Assembly: GCF_020382885.2 (NCBI RefSeq)
Contig: NC_058511.1
Coordinates: 4,991,501 to 5,055,500, forward strand
Reading direction: 5' to 3'
Length of the DNA stretch: 64,000 nucleotides
Source of the DNA: Scatophagus argus
Lineage: Eukaryota > Chordata > Actinopteri > Scatophagidae
The notes under the pieces were generated by a model. That model saw nothing but the letters and a program-made list of their open reading frames with translations. It was not told where the DNA came from and did not search any database. Position 1 is the first letter of the stretch, and every line of letters begins with the position of its first letter. The translations under genes were made by a program, and so were the position numbers. Shown here in pieces: positions 48,801-60,282 of this stretch.

Positions 48801-51800
48801 CATTTTATTCCGTGTGTTTCTGCTTGGTCCCTCACAGCGGCGAGCAGCCTATTAAAGAGGATATTGCTTCTGCTGTGACTGACACTGATACCATCTCTTT
48901 GATCGTTGTTTTCAGACTCCAGTCCAGCAGCACCACAGGTTATTCTGAGCAGGGGGTGTTTTATGTTATTTCAACACATTTTTTTTGTTCGTTTTAATTT
49001 GATCGAATTGAGTTTGAGACAGGAGTTTCTCACCAACAAGGCTTTGAGATCCAGCATGTGTTCTTTGCCCAGGATGACGAGGGCGGCCGTGCCACAGAAA
49101 GTGTATCCACCGTGGGCCTCCAGACCGGGCACTCCGCTGAGACCTCCCTCCCAGTTCTGACAACTGGAGACACATAATAAAAAACACACCAGTCAACACT
49201 GCCTGGTTTATGGAGAAGCCAAGGCACCAAAGGGGGCTTTAATAATTCAATATCAGACTGCGGTGGTGGTGGTGGCAGGTTGTACCTGAGAATCCAGTTG
49301 GTCGTGTCCTCAAACAGTTTCGGTGTGAGGATGTTTGTGAGCGATGCTACGGAGGCTGCACAGTACGCGCTCCTAGAAAAGGAAAAAAGAAAGGATGTGG
49401 GTGAGCAGGAAGTTTCCTCCTCCACTTACACCTTTTCTTCCAAAGTACTGTATTTTTAGACCACCAGCACACTAAATATAAATCTATTCTGTATTTTAGT
49501 CTGTCATCATCTCAGCTTTTACACATTTGGTTTTCCTGGGCTGGTAAGAAGCAGTGGAGCTTTGACCCTTGAACTGATGAAGAATTCAAAGACAAGGTTG
49601 GTACCAATTTAAACTATATAGACAAACGTATTGGGATCATTACACCAACAGGGACTTTAATGGCATCACATTCTGAACACACAGACAGCTTTGCAGCTCG
49701 AACAGCTTCCACTCTTCTGAAGGCTTTCCACAACATGTTGGAGTGTTTCTGTGGGAATTTCTGCTGATTCATGCAGTAGAGCATTTGTGAGGTCACACAC
49801 TGATGTTGGACCAAAAGGCCTGGCTCACAATCTCCGTTCCAGTTCATCCCAAAGGTGTTGGATGGGGTTGAGGTCAGGACTCTGTGTGGGCCAGTCAAGT
49901 TCTTCCACACCAAACTCATCCAACCATGTCTTTATGGAGCTTTGCTTTGTGCACTGGGGCACAGTCATGCTGGGATAGAAAAGGGCCTTCAACAAACTGT
50001 TGCCACAAAGTTGGAAGCATAGCATTGTCCAAAATGTCTTGGTGTGCTGAAGCATTAAGATTTCCCTTCACTGGAAGTCAGGGGCCGAGCCCAACCAATG
50101 AAAAACAGCCCCATCCCAATACCTTTGTCTATGTAGTGTATATTTTTGTTATTTTTCACAAATCCCTTAAAGAGACCAAAAACAGCAGTTAATTTACCCC
50201 ATTAGGAAGTAGGTTCTATGCAGCATAAGTCTGACATGTTTGAGTGACACATTTTGTCATTATGGTGACCAGTGAGGTTTATTATTCTCAGCAGTGTAAG
50301 CATGGAAACACAGCTCTGAGCATGCTCAGTGCCATCCACCGGGAGCAAAACTCCAGACGTAAGTAAGTTGTTTCAAAGTAAATAACACCAGTCACAGGGA
50401 TAAGCTACATCACACTTTTGTCAGATCAACTCATTGTTGGTTTTGGTCTTTTCATGGGATTTGCTGCCAATAAAAACCCAAAATATACTGAAAATCATCA
50501 GACTTTTCCTAAATGAAAAGTGGGTTTGAGCAAATCCCTCTGCTTCCTAGACCAATAAACCCCTTTAGAAATCCACTGGATTACTTCAGAAATTAAAACA
50601 AGGTTCTGCTTTTTCTTAGCTCATGAAAAGTTGACATTTTAGAGATATGTCATTTTCCTAGGACGGCGACAGATAAGCAAAGCCTTCTGAGTGGAAAAAC
50701 AGTTTCAATAAAACATAACGACAGCGGAAAGTTAATTGGCTGGCGGCAGATAACGGCCTCCTGTGAGAGCGAAAAAGTAACTTTGACTTTTGAGGTTCTT
50801 TGTTGAAACCGAAGACGATACCTCAAAGCTGCTTATTAAAACCACGCTGTTCCACAGAGCAGGTTCAAAGAGAGAAAAAGCAACACACATACGAACGAAC
50901 GAACAAATGAACGCACACACACACACAGTAACCTGAATAACAGAAATCCACTCTTCTGCAATGTGAGTATTTCTCTTCTTTTCTATCAACACCAAAGCAG
51001 AACAAAAAGCACCTAAAATACGCAAAGGAAAAAGGAGACAAAAAGAGACGTACCCTTTAAAAATGTCCTACTTATTTGATGAAAAGATCAAATGTGCATA
51101 TTTATCCACTGTAAATACTAAACATTCTCTTAACTGAGACGTTTTTTTTTCCCACTTTGCTGATTCATGGATCTTCATGTCTGATGCTGATAAAGCAGAT
51201 ACAAGTGCAGAACAGGTGGAGCAAGCGGTGTCATCCTCTGGGCCCTCACCTGACATCCACCTCCCCTCCGATGTGCATCACGAACGAGCCATCTGGCTGC
51301 TTCACTGACCATAGGAAATCGAGCAGCTTCTCCCTGGAGAGAGGCAGCACAGGAGGAGGAGGTTTAGAAAGAAGAGGAGGAGATACATGATGATAAGAGG
51401 AGCAGGAGGAGCAGGGGGTGATATGGATCGAGGGAAGGAGATAAGGCGAGAGGAACGGACAAAGGGAGGGCGGGTGCAGCAGCGTACTGCGGATTTAATA
51501 AAGCTTTCATAGAAAGTCACCACAGAAATCACAAGCGTAAACATTAGTAACAGAATAAAAACGAGGAGTGAAAGATCCTGGAAGCATTACCTCTAAATGC
51601 TCTTCTAATTAGCTCCTGCTTAAACATCATCGACAAGAAACGTCTGTAATGTTCTCCTGCTACTGTAATAACAACTGCACTGAAGCGCTTCATTAAATTT
51701 CAGTCAAAACCAAAACAGATATAAAGGCATAAATTAACAAACAGATCCCAAACATCATTACACAGCCGCTAATTAAAAGCTTCGAGTGTGAATATGGTTA

Positions 51801-53000
51801 TTATTATACTCACACAAACATAACGTCAGCAGGAAAAGGCTCTTGTTTAAGTGATTTGAGAATGTGAAGCCCTTTCGTTCAGTCTGAGACTTCAGCGTAA
51901 AAACACAGTGATGCCCTGAAGGCGACATGATATATACAAAATAGTTCTTGTTATATATACATACTATCTACAGCACATCGTGTAACTCCGAGTTATAACT
52001 CTCCAGCAGAGTCATCGTGACTAACTGTTGGCATCTGTAATATGGCATCAAATATGAAAAAAAAAAGATCCAAAGTGCTGCTGACCATATCTCAATATTG
52101 AGATATAAAGTGTGCCTATTAGCTACGCATTTCCTGTGTCTTTCTGCTCTAAAAGCCAGTGAAAAACATTTGAAAATTGTGACGGCAGGTATGCAGCACA
52201 TACTCCCTTCTTAACATGTTGAATCCAGCCTTTTATCCTGAGCCGAGCATTAACGAAAGGGAACAAGACGATCAAGACCATACCTGTCTATGACATTATA
52301 GGCCTCCTCTGTGCCGATGATACAGAGGGCGTTGACGGCGGCGTAGGTGGGTGCAAGGTGGGCGTGTTGTCCCGGTCCCCCAGCGAAACCCCCTGTTGGG
52401 CTCTGACAACGAGCCAGAAACTGACACACACTGGAAGGAAAAGATTACAAAGTTATGACTGAATTGTACTTACGCAGACAGACAGCATAGTGCTTACTTT
52501 GTACTTATAAAGCCAGGTGATGCTCAAAAAGACTCCACGTGGACAGCAACGCGTCCTTTAAGGTTAAGAAAATAGTGGATGCAAACAGCTCACTTGGACA
52601 GACTATGTTTCCATAGACAAAAACAACAGTTTAAATCTACCATCAAAGCGGTAAATGAGCTGAGCTGGAACCTCAGCAGGCTGCAAAGCGAGCACCGCTG
52701 GCTTAGTTGCCTCTAGATGATGTGGCACCGAGCACACCCCATCTCAACCACAGCTTCCTTTTTTTTCCCCAGCCTCAGTGCACAAAGCTGCTTCTCTCAT
52801 GAAACGTGCTCTTCGTCCTCCGCCACGGGGAGGAATCACAAAATTGTGAGAATGTCTCGAGCCAACTGTGTTGGAAGGAAAAGAAACCTGCATTTGGCCA
52901 ACCGGTCCGGTGCAAATACTGACCTGAGAACAGTGAACATTTCATGGGACGAAGAAAGCACTCTGCTGTAGGTTGCATTGTTTTAAGTCCTTGAACAGGG

Positions 53001-53034
<34 letters not shown>

Positions 53035-53992
53035 CACGAGGCCATCACACTGGCACTGGGCAATGCCAGCCGGTGTGTTGGCATGCCTCACAGTAATAAT
53101 GAGTGTGGGTTGGCAGCCTGGAATCGCTACAGGGTTTTGCGGTGTTACTTTGGACTGGCAGTAATTTAATTAAATGGCAGTTTCATGGCAATAACAGCAA
53201 CACTTCTTGAAGTTACAGCTGTATAAACATAATATATCTGCCTGTTGTCCTTAATATTTCCAAAAAATATTCATTTCACTGCTTCTTACATCAACACCAT
53301 GACGCTTTACTGCTCGTTATGTAATCACGACTTCTCAGTAAACTGCCCCCCCACCACCCAAGTCTGATGAGCTCTCAAGTCAGAAGCTCTTTGTTCTAAT
53401 GTTGGCATTCAATATGAAGCTTACAAAAATAAGAGGAACTTTCAGTGGTCAGTTTAGAGATTTTAAATACGACGACAGATTTTTTACAAGCTTCACAAGT
53501 TTATTTTTTTTCATACAGGAGCATATTTTTCATTACTATTGCATTATGCTACTTTTTGTGTAGTTGGCAGAGCTACTTCACAGTTTACGACTGTGTCAAT
53601 CAATATTATGTTACACTGTCTGTCTTTTAACACCGTGACATCATGTCATGATGGAAATAAAAGCCCCTCTAACATGTTACACCTGGGATTGGTGTGTTCC
53701 TCTCGATCCATGACTAAATTAAACTATTAAATATACTGTGTCTTGTAAGTCCATGTGGGGAGGCCAGATGGATTATTTTACATGTGATATAGTTTATATC
53801 ATAATATTGTACTGAAGGACACAACACACAGCTTCTAATATTGGTGCAAGTAGACCTGCGGCAGTTAATTATCTACCAACATTTGCACGGCTGCAGTATT
53901 TGCTCTACTACAGTAATTATGAGAACTATGCTATGATAACAGATAATAAAAAGTATTTGGAAGTCCCAGAGCATTTATGCCCCTTGGTGGCA

Positions 53993-54033
<41 letters not shown>

Positions 54034-57000
54034 TCACTCTGAGGCGACAGCAGCAGGAACGGGCTCCTCTAGTAACTCCAGACTGTGAAGAATCCAGAAG
54101 CAAAGCCACGGTCGGCTGGCATCCAGACACTACCTCGCACAAAGACAGACAGCAGCACACACATCACATGATCAGATGGGCATCAGATAAAGGAGGTAGC
54201 GAGATCAGTCAGTCAGAGACTAGATGAGAGTAAACAAGTCTGCCACACAGACAGAGGAGAGGAAAATGATAGCCCTGACAAACTGTTTGAGTTGGTAAAA
54301 CTATGACAGCGTTTACGATAAAAACAACAGAGCGATGTGATGCCTTTTGTGCATTTTTTTTTGTTGTTGTTACATAATCTCATGACTCAGCTCCTCATTT
54401 CCATTGCCAAGTCATTGCTGCAATGTGCATCATTTAACAGCCAAATTACTGTCAAATCCGGCTACAAAAGAAACACCGAAAAGATCAAGTCAAATCAGTC
54501 GGCTGCTGAGCTGGAAGTCGGGCGGAGAACACAAGCTCGTCTCTCTCTCCCTCTCTTTCTTTTCTGGCAAGAGTGGAGAACAGCTAACACATTAAGAGGG
54601 ACGACCTTCCCAGAAGCACACATGCATATTTTTTGCTAAGTGAAAACAACAGTATTTCTATTTAAAGCAGACCGAGCCAATCAGACACACATCCAGAGGC
54701 CATGACACACAGGAACTAACAGAACCTCAGAGAACTTCATGTAGGTTAACGTACACTTCAACAGCAGGACTATTTCAACACGTGTCTCTTTGCGTGCTGG
54801 AAGCCAGATACCATACCTCATAAGCATCTGACAAGTGACGCAAGCCCTTCTTGAGATACTGGTAGTGTTGGTCCCGCAGCAACGTGGGCCTGAAGACCAA
54901 ACATGGGACAGGAAGATCGATTACAAAGAGGTGGCAGCTTCAGTGTAACAGAAAATGTCAACATGGACATCTGAGAGACAGTAAAAAGAGGAGGCTTGAT
55001 TCACTCTCTCTGCAGAAAGGCAATTCTTGACCTTTGCCATTTTGAATATGGTGTGATACCTCAAGACACAACACAGAATGAAAAATGGTTTAAAGTTTCA
55101 AACAGTCGAACACATGACTCTGAACTGCTTTACTTCTTTCAGGTATCGAGGAACTTCTTTTGAAAATCAAAAGCAAAAACTGACAGTAAGACAAGATGTT
55201 ACTGCGTCACTGAAATCTGTACTGTTTGCCGTGTTTTGTACATATAGTTTGGTGAGTTTAGTGCATTTGTGTAAAGGACAAGCATTGGACCATGTCCTGG
55301 GTTGACAGTGCTGCGATATACAATATTTGTCTGTGATAACCAAATAAGATGATACCTTATTGATCCCTGGGGGTGGAGGTAGGTGTTACATCAGCAAAAG
55401 TCACACATTGTTCCCTTCCATCACTTTAATGTCAGTTTGCTTCACAGAAACACCAGTTCATCTGCATCTATAGCCCTTAGCGCACACACACATAAGTGTA
55501 TGTGTGTCAGTGAGTCAAAGACAGCTGACACTCCCTCCGTCCTCACCGCCCACCCAGTCCTATTCACCGCCAGCCCTTTCCACGCAGTCTTCGCCACAAC
55601 GATTGTAATTACACTCTACCAACACGGGCTTAGTCACAGATTGCTGCCCAGAGTTTTGTAGCACCAATTCTACAACACAAAAACAATCAGGAGGGAGAGC
55701 AGGACCAATCAATGATAAGCGGTTCAAAGGTGGTCTGCACGCCGCCGTTTTCCTCATCAGACAAGGATTCAACTCGGCTGTTTAAAACGATGAGGGCAGA
55801 CGTGGCTACAGACGAGTATGCAAAGTATATATATCGATATATATAATTGAAGTTGAGCAGAGCAAACATCTGCAAAGGAAATAAGAGAGGAAATACCTTT
55901 TGAGGATAAATAAAAATAGACACTCCTGAGGTCTGTCTATCTCAATTTCCATCAAAACTGTAAATTTATTTTTTTTAGAGGCATCAGCTTTAAATATCAT
56001 TATTTTTATTAGTCTCATTCATTTCAGTGGCCGATTACGCAACGCAGTACACAGAAACGCGCTGCAGCTCCCACTGAAAACAGCAAGGTCATGTCATCAG
56101 TTGTGTTTGTGGTCATTTCAGGGTTTTAGCAGCCTGAGGACGACTGTGATCTACAATCATTAACAAAGGGTTTTTAAGGTTGAAAAAAAAAAGGGCTTTT
56201 TTACTCTACAATTATATTTGTGTCAGTGTGTAGAAGTCTGTGTACAAAGAGACAGAACTTGCAGAAATATGTCAATTCAGTTCAATTCAATCCACTTTAT
56301 TTATATAGCGCCAAATCACAACAAAAGTTATATCATGACACTTTCCAAGTAGAGCAGTTTTAGACCAAACTCCTTAATTTAGTTTTTAAGTACCCAGTAA
56401 AACTGCCAAAACAGCTGAATGTAAACATAATGCAAAAATATAAAGTAGATTTGGTCAGTCAAACATGTTTTACAAGGGTGGACTTGCGGTGGAGGAGGGT
56501 GGATTCCTGAGGCTTCACACAGTTACCCGTTCTAGTATTTGTTTTATGAGGTTCTAACAAAAATCCATATCTGATTTGGCTGACACAAATCATTAGATAT
56601 CAGGATCAACTTTAAAAAACAAAAAAAACACCAGTTTGTTCATCCATTCATTTTAAATATGGTCTCATTAGAATTTATCCTCATCCAAAAGTTGAACACT
56701 AATCTTACCTTCTACATGCTGGACCTTGAGACCAGGCCAAACAGAGAGCAGTCACAACTCACTGCACGAACTCTACTGATGAATACTGTTCATCTTGTTA
56801 CAAGCCCGTTCAGCCATCTCTATTGGAAAACTGGTGTTTGCGATTAAAAGCAGCCCCAGCTGATAAGCAGCGTCTTTGGAAATGTCTCGTAATGGCAGTA
56901 ATGGACATTATGACAGTGCTATGAATGGATCATCATCATTACTACAGCCACATTACATCATTACGTACTGCATTAAGGCTTTTATGTTACACTGAGTTGT

Positions 57001-58950
57001 GGTTTGGCCAATTTTGTGTCCTGATTTCACATAATTATTGTAATAATATCTGACCTAACAGAGAGACATGTCTGAAGCAAATGTAAATGTTCTGAAAAGG
57101 CAGTTCCAAATCTCTTCAAACACTCCTCCACCAAATTAGCATTGCACTCAGACTCGTGGTGGGCAGTATTTTAAGATATAAAATTAAAACAATGCAGCTG
57201 CAATGCAATATTTGATTGATGTATACTTGGCATATTTTGCTGCTCATATATTTTTGTCTGAATGTCCAATCATTTTAAAATACATGCATCAAATCAAACT
57301 TTTGTTGTCTTTTGTGTTGTTGTCAGTTGCTGGGTGATCGGTCAGCACAAAGCATTAAGACATACTATTTAAAACAAACAAAACAAAAAGATCATGCACT
57401 TTTACTTTTTACAACAGTGAGAAACAGGCATAAAGGGGAACAATGGGGAAAGCTCTCAGGGAAAAACTACAGACAAAACTCAACCACTGTCTGCTCTTCC
57501 ATCTGTTGAAACTTGTTTTTTAATAACCTGCTCTTTAGCTGTGACAGACCATAGTTTCCACGGCATGTGGACACTCTGAATACTTACTGTGGTAAGCTGT
57601 GTATTTGCTTGTAAACACTGATGACTTCTTCAATGCTGCGTTCCACTTTTTTCTAGTTAAAAAAGGAAGAGCAGGGAAATGAAGAGAGCAACTGTTATTA
57701 AGAAAGGCTAAAGAACACCAATAACGAACTCAGCCTCTCATCAGCATCAGCAGAATCTGATCCGATGGTTTGTTTACAGCACAAAAGACTTAAATATACA
57801 GACATCACATATGTTGCATTGCACTGATTCTAGTTTGCAATCATTTAAATTAATAGTGTATGTGTGGGTTGTTTTTAAAACATATCCAGCACATTTAAAA
57901 GCCCTTTTAAATTGAGGTGACATATATGAACCTGACAAGTCATATCTTGACCTGGAATGAGTCTTCTGATTGCACAGAAGAATACCTACCAACATTTTGC
58001 TATCAAAATATACACATGATGACAAGAGAATCAATGTGTAGTGTGATTTAGAGTAAATGAGTCAATTTGTGGGACAATTTCAAGATACTACTTGACAAAT
58101 AAGGATGAAGGATGTAGTGGACGACACAACATGTCATAGTTGACAGATAAACTTGTCAGTGCTCTCTGTAGGACAAATTATACAATGGCAGCTCTGAGCT
58201 GGAATTTCTTGGTGCTTTATCAGCTGATGGGTGTAAATTAGCTGTTGAGCTAACCCCAGAGCATCTCAATTGCTTTTACAGATTAGCGGCGTAAAAATAT
58301 TAATGCTGACGAACATGCACTGTCCCCTGTAAACAAACAAGGAAACAATGAAATTATGTATGTCGCATCTCCGCTTAGCTAATATTGGTCCTGAATTAAT
58401 TTAACCACACAAGAACGATCGGTTAGTTCAGTGATCAGAACACAAAATATTTAAGTTTACTGATAAGGAGCTTAGAGTTGGAGTCTGGGTCGCGGTCTTA
58501 TACTAAATTCACATGAGCTGCGTCGTACTCTGCCTTAATTGTTTAAGTTACTTAGCAAAGAGCAAAGATAATTCATACTTAATCTCTTTGAGGAGCAATG
58601 CTAGCTGCCTAAAAGCCCACGTTTGCTAACTTAGGCTAGCTAAAGCACAGTGCGCTAATGAGCATGGACCATCCCCCCCCCTTCTCTTCCGATTTATGGG
58701 TCGATTCACCGGTTTTAAAAAAAGAAGTTGTGAGGCAGCTGAACCTCTTGTCACACTTCTCCAGACGCGCCTCCGTTCACAGTGCAGAGCTGCCACTCAT
58801 TCGCAGCATTAGCCACGTTACCTAACGAAGCTAATCTGCGCCTTCGCTCACCTGCTCCACAGAAGTCACAGTTTCCACCCCGTCATCCACGAACATTTCT
58901 GCGAAATGGCGCTCATTGAAGCATCGCAAAGGCGTCGGCACATCCTCCAT
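43161..58950 (-). CDS. fntb: FNTB, protein farnesyltransferase beta subunit
   Basis: Twelve coding exons in transcript order: 58950-58852, 57652-57588, 54889-54817, 54129-54038, 52430-52284, 51333-51250, 49372-49286, 49163-49034, 46580-46448, 45719-45608, 45476-45362 and 43334-43161. They sum to 1311 nt and 436 aa (human 437, also 12 exons), with all phases closing. Start MEDVPTPL. VETVTSVEQ marks exon 1. Prenyltransferase repeats carry SPTGGFAGG, QPDGSFVMHIGGEVD, NWEGGLSG, RFEGGFQGR and PTGGLLDKPGK. Known zinc ligands (human D297, C299, H362) are present in KLVDGCYSF and DFYHTCYC. With FNTA it transfers farnesyl to CaaX cysteines in the cytosol. The N-terminal 20 residues and the acidic C-terminal tail are the least conserved parts. 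Introns hold two Tc1-derived elements, a 10-bp minisatellite and several (CA)n tracts. Confidence 0.97.
44915..45231. mobile_element. Tc1-derived non-autonomous element, about 317 bp
   Basis: The ends are near-inverted: actatatagacaaaagtaat at the left, and at the right tgctgtgtagacagaagtat when read in reverse. Internal sequence (around 45004-45045, cacctttgggatgaactgg) matches the reverse complement of the element at 49613-50138, so the two are relatives in opposite orientation. Frames are broken. Confidence 0.75.
45563..45587. repeat. (GT)n microsatellite just downstream of FNTB exon 10
   Basis: About 12 units. In the FNTB transcript it is (AC)n, starting about 20 nt after the exon 10 donor. 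Confidence 0.95.
45747..45821. repeat. (CA)n microsatellite just upstream of FNTB exon 10
   Basis: About 37 units with one interruption, preceded by a short cacg run. In the FNTB transcript it is (UG)n ending about 28 nt before the exon 10 acceptor. Confidence 0.95.
46298..46312. repeat. G15 homopolymer
   Basis: Uninterrupted G run in an FNTB intron; C-rich on the transcript strand. Confidence 0.95.
46681..46770. repeat. 10-bp minisatellite, 9 copies
   Basis: Units are ggccacaggg, with variants ggccacacgg and ggccacgcgg. Units 3 and 6 are the same variant, giving a 30-bp higher-order repeat. Regular G4-G5 runs on the plus strand could form quadruplexes. Located in FNTB intron 8, about 100 bp upstream of the exon 9 acceptor. 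Confidence 0.95.
49613..50138. mobile_element. Tc1-derived element with transposase remnant, about 526 bp
   Basis: The terminal inverted repeats are actatatagacaaacgtatt on the left and, in reverse, actacatagacaaaggtatt on the right. On the minus strand a remnant frame (50055-49825) carries WPTQSPDLNPIQHLWDELER, the conserved end of Tc1-type DDE transposases. The protein is truncated and frames shift after it, so the copy cannot encode an active enzyme. It lies in the FNTB intron between exons 6 and 7. Confidence 0.85.
52999..53032. repeat. (TG)n microsatellite
   Basis: About 16 units in an FNTB intron. Confidence 0.9.
53996..54032. repeat. (GT)n microsatellite at the FNTB exon 4 donor
   Basis: About 18 units. 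On the transcript strand it is an (AC)n run beginning 5 nt after the exon 4 donor (gtgagacacac). Confidence 0.95.
56272..56375 (-). mobile_element. 5'-truncated dispersed repeat tail
   Basis: The minus strand reads TTTGGCGCTATATAAATAAA and then TTGAATTGAACTGAA, a very common 3' end of fish non-LTR elements. Only the tail is present. Confidence 0.5.
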
Positions 58951-59515
58951 AACGAACCGTTAGCTTCAGTGAGCCTGGAAATGAAACAATGCTGTAGGGG
59001 CAATTACTTTGTTTTGATAGTTCGCTTACTTTCCTGGACTCCGCTCACTTCCTGTCGAGGTTGGAGGAGTGGGCGGAAACTGCGCGCACACCCGCTACGG
59101 CGTCTCCAAGGGAACAAACCGCTTTCATTCACTGTAGTGCGAGAAATGACACACAGACTCACACAGCATCTTGTAAAAGTGTTAAACGTTGGTTTTACAA
59201 AGAAACTATGGGTTAAGGAATGAGTATACGTATGGCTGTCGGTGTCTCAGTTTTATTTTCTTCTTCTTCTCTCATGGGTGTTATGAAATTGACGTCGAAA
59301 GAAGAAATGCCATCGAACGCGTTACTTCTAGGTTTGATCCCCCTAGAGTCAGCTACAACCAAATCCAAATAACACCGGAAGTGATGTGACTTCGTCTTCA
59401 AAATAAGCACTCGAAATTTTTTCTGGAGTTAAATGTTTTCACATGAACGTATATATATATATCAGAATCAGAATCAGAATCAGAATTCCTTTATTAATCC
59501 CTGGAGGGAAATTCT

Positions 59516-59546
<31 letters not shown>

Positions 59547-60158
59547 CCTTATGGAGAAAAATAAGTGACAGAAAGTTACAGACACTGAGGTAGCGTGAGT
59601 ACATTATCTCATGTGGGAGAGACTTTCTTTCATCCATTTAATCACCAAACAGACGTACATTTAATCCACAGATGGAAATAACATACCTAAATAAAGATAT
59701 GGATGTGCGCATGATTCTCTCCAACTATCAAAACCTCCAAATACATTTCCAGGTTTATTATTTTCATGATATCTTGTTTAAAAAATAGAAATCATGCTAT
59801 TGTGAAATCATGCTAGAAAAACACCAATATAACCCTCTCTGTTGCACTGAAATCAAGAGGTTCTCAAGCTACCTAAAGCTTTTTATGTTGGTAAGCACCA
59901 CCGGAAGCGTCATTTCCTCGCCGAGTCTCATTTGACAGCGGTCCGCCGCACCCACTGGGAGCTGGAAGCTGATGTGAGCCCGTAGCATCCCCGTGTCGTT
60001 ACCAACCGACCCAGCATCAGTGAACAAAAAAGAAGCGTAGCCACAGAGCCTTATGCTGACCAACTGAGCAGACATGGGATGCAGGTGGGGAGGGATTTCT
60101 CATCCATCGCTGAGTTAGCTGACTGGGGCTTCTTTAATTCAACACAACATCCAACACT
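58951..60158. promoter_or_regulatory. FNTB-RAB15 divergent promoter interval (1.2 kb)
   Basis: FNTB starts leftward at 58950 and RAB15 rightward at 60159. GC-rich sequence flanks each start (58700-59110 and 59880-60110). Between them lie a retroelement tail inside a (TA)n tract and AT-rich sequence. No CHURC1 exon, the gene that lies between these two in human, was seen. Confidence 0.5.
59462..59517 (-). mobile_element. LINE 3' tail inserted in a (TA)n tract
   Basis: On the minus strand the segment reads CCAGGGATTAATAAAGGAAT followed by TTCTGA repeats. Fish RTE/Rex-type elements end this way. (TA)n lies on both sides (59450-59461 and 59518-59545), as if the fragment landed within the tract. 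Confidence 0.55.
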
Positions 60159-60282
60159 ATGGCTAAGCAGTACGATGTGCTCTTCCGACTCCTGCTTCTC
60201 GGAGATTCCGGGGTTGGGAAAACATGTTTGCTATGCAGATTCACGGACAACGAATTTCACCCGTCTCACATCTCCACCATCG
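60159..60282 (+). CDS. rab15: RAB15, first coding exon (rest outside window)
   Basis: Reads [18 protein letters not shown] through [10 protein letters not shown], then a phase-1 donor cg|gtaaga: 41 codons plus 1 nt. The P-loop GDSGVGKT (residues 15-22) and the switch-I threonine (T40) are intact. The sequence differs from my memory of human RAB15 at about two positions (LLLL for LLLI, HPSH for HSSH). RAB8, RAB10 and RAB13 begin similarly, but the FNTB/MAX neighbours support RAB15, an endosomal-recycling GTPase. The next exon (VDFK...) was not found up to 64000, so intron 1 exceeds 3.7 kb. Confidence 0.85.
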
